This document shows, piece after piece, positions 63,816 to 64,000 of a DNA stretch of 64,000 nucleotides (its first letter is position 1; each line of letters begins with the position of its first letter). The DNA is from Maniola hyperantus. Its lineage: Eukaryota; Arthropoda; Insecta; Lepidoptera; Nymphalidae. The notes under the pieces were generated by a model. That model was not told the origin of the DNA, did no database searches, and saw only the letters and a list, made by a program, of their open reading frames with translations. The stretch is taken from the NCBI RefSeq assembly GCF_902806685.2, contig NC_048555.1, positions 1,798,001-1,862,000 of the forward strand, written 5' to 3'. Position numbers and translations under genes: made by a program.

Positions 63816-64000
63816 TAGGGGCATTGGTGACTCCCGAGTTCAACAACACGCAGCCTCATTATTGGTCACCATTAACATAATTGATGACCACCGACTTATA
63901 AGAACAGCAGCAACATCAGTCACATTGGGTACCTACATCTCCGGCGTGCAAGCAACTCAACGCAACAAGCAACGACGTGCAGCCACATTAGCTGCACTCT

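Overview
This window is animal nuclear DNA, almost certainly from a moth or butterfly. The basis is small GT-AG exons separated by 0.3-3 kb introns, an AT-rich background, and interspersed repeats typical of Lepidoptera: elements carrying the GCGACTTCGTCCGCGTGGA block, elements carrying GGGTTCCGTACC and ending in GGCCGGTTTTTTT, tRNA-headed SINEs, and decayed RTE- and jockey-like LINE tails. I see no prokaryotic genes, rRNA, functional tRNA or CRISPR array. The species cannot be named from the sequence.

The only host genes I can support are a cluster of nine phosphatidylethanolamine-binding protein (PEBP/RKIP/D1-OV16) family genes, mostly invisible to a plain ORF scan because each coding region is split into four short exons. 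All complete members share one architecture: a signal-peptide exon (ends in phase 0), a beta-strand exon of 121-124 nt (ends in phase 1), a core exon of 202-235 nt (ends in phase 2), and a terminal exon with the PVAGNF-type motif. Four lie on the + strand (A, last exon only, 229-439; B, 7638-10877; C, 15952-20038; D, 25158-32210). Five lie on the - strand (E, 33354-35740; F, 40570-43599; G, 47641-51449; H, 55265-58414; I, 60552-63546). The two sets converge near 33 kb. The + strand proteins carry cysteine-rich C-terminal tails (B and D most clearly). The - strand proteins have short tails, a basic motif after the signal peptide and a 5'-UTR intron. Only C keeps the classical anion-pocket residues; the others have lost some or all.

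The cluster shows exon-level tandem duplication. The last exon of B is followed by three 362-bp-spaced copies, each with an in-phase splice acceptor and an open frame. The last exon of A is followed by two frameshifted copies. The first exon of D is repeated five times at exactly 164 bp. Promoter segments are also duplicated (D at about 22.98 and 24.18 kb; C-like at about 13.3 and 15.3 kb). Genes E, F and H share a promoter layout (octamer ATTTGCAT, TATA box, short 5'-UTR exon with donor), and both D promoters also carry the octamer.

The rest is repeats: palindromic MITEs with TA, TTAA or 8-bp target duplications, Helitron-like or LINE-derived short elements, SINEs, LINE 3' ends and a MADF-domain transposon remnant. 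Several insertions sit within a few bases of splice sites (D exons 3 and 4, H exon 2) and may now form part of them.
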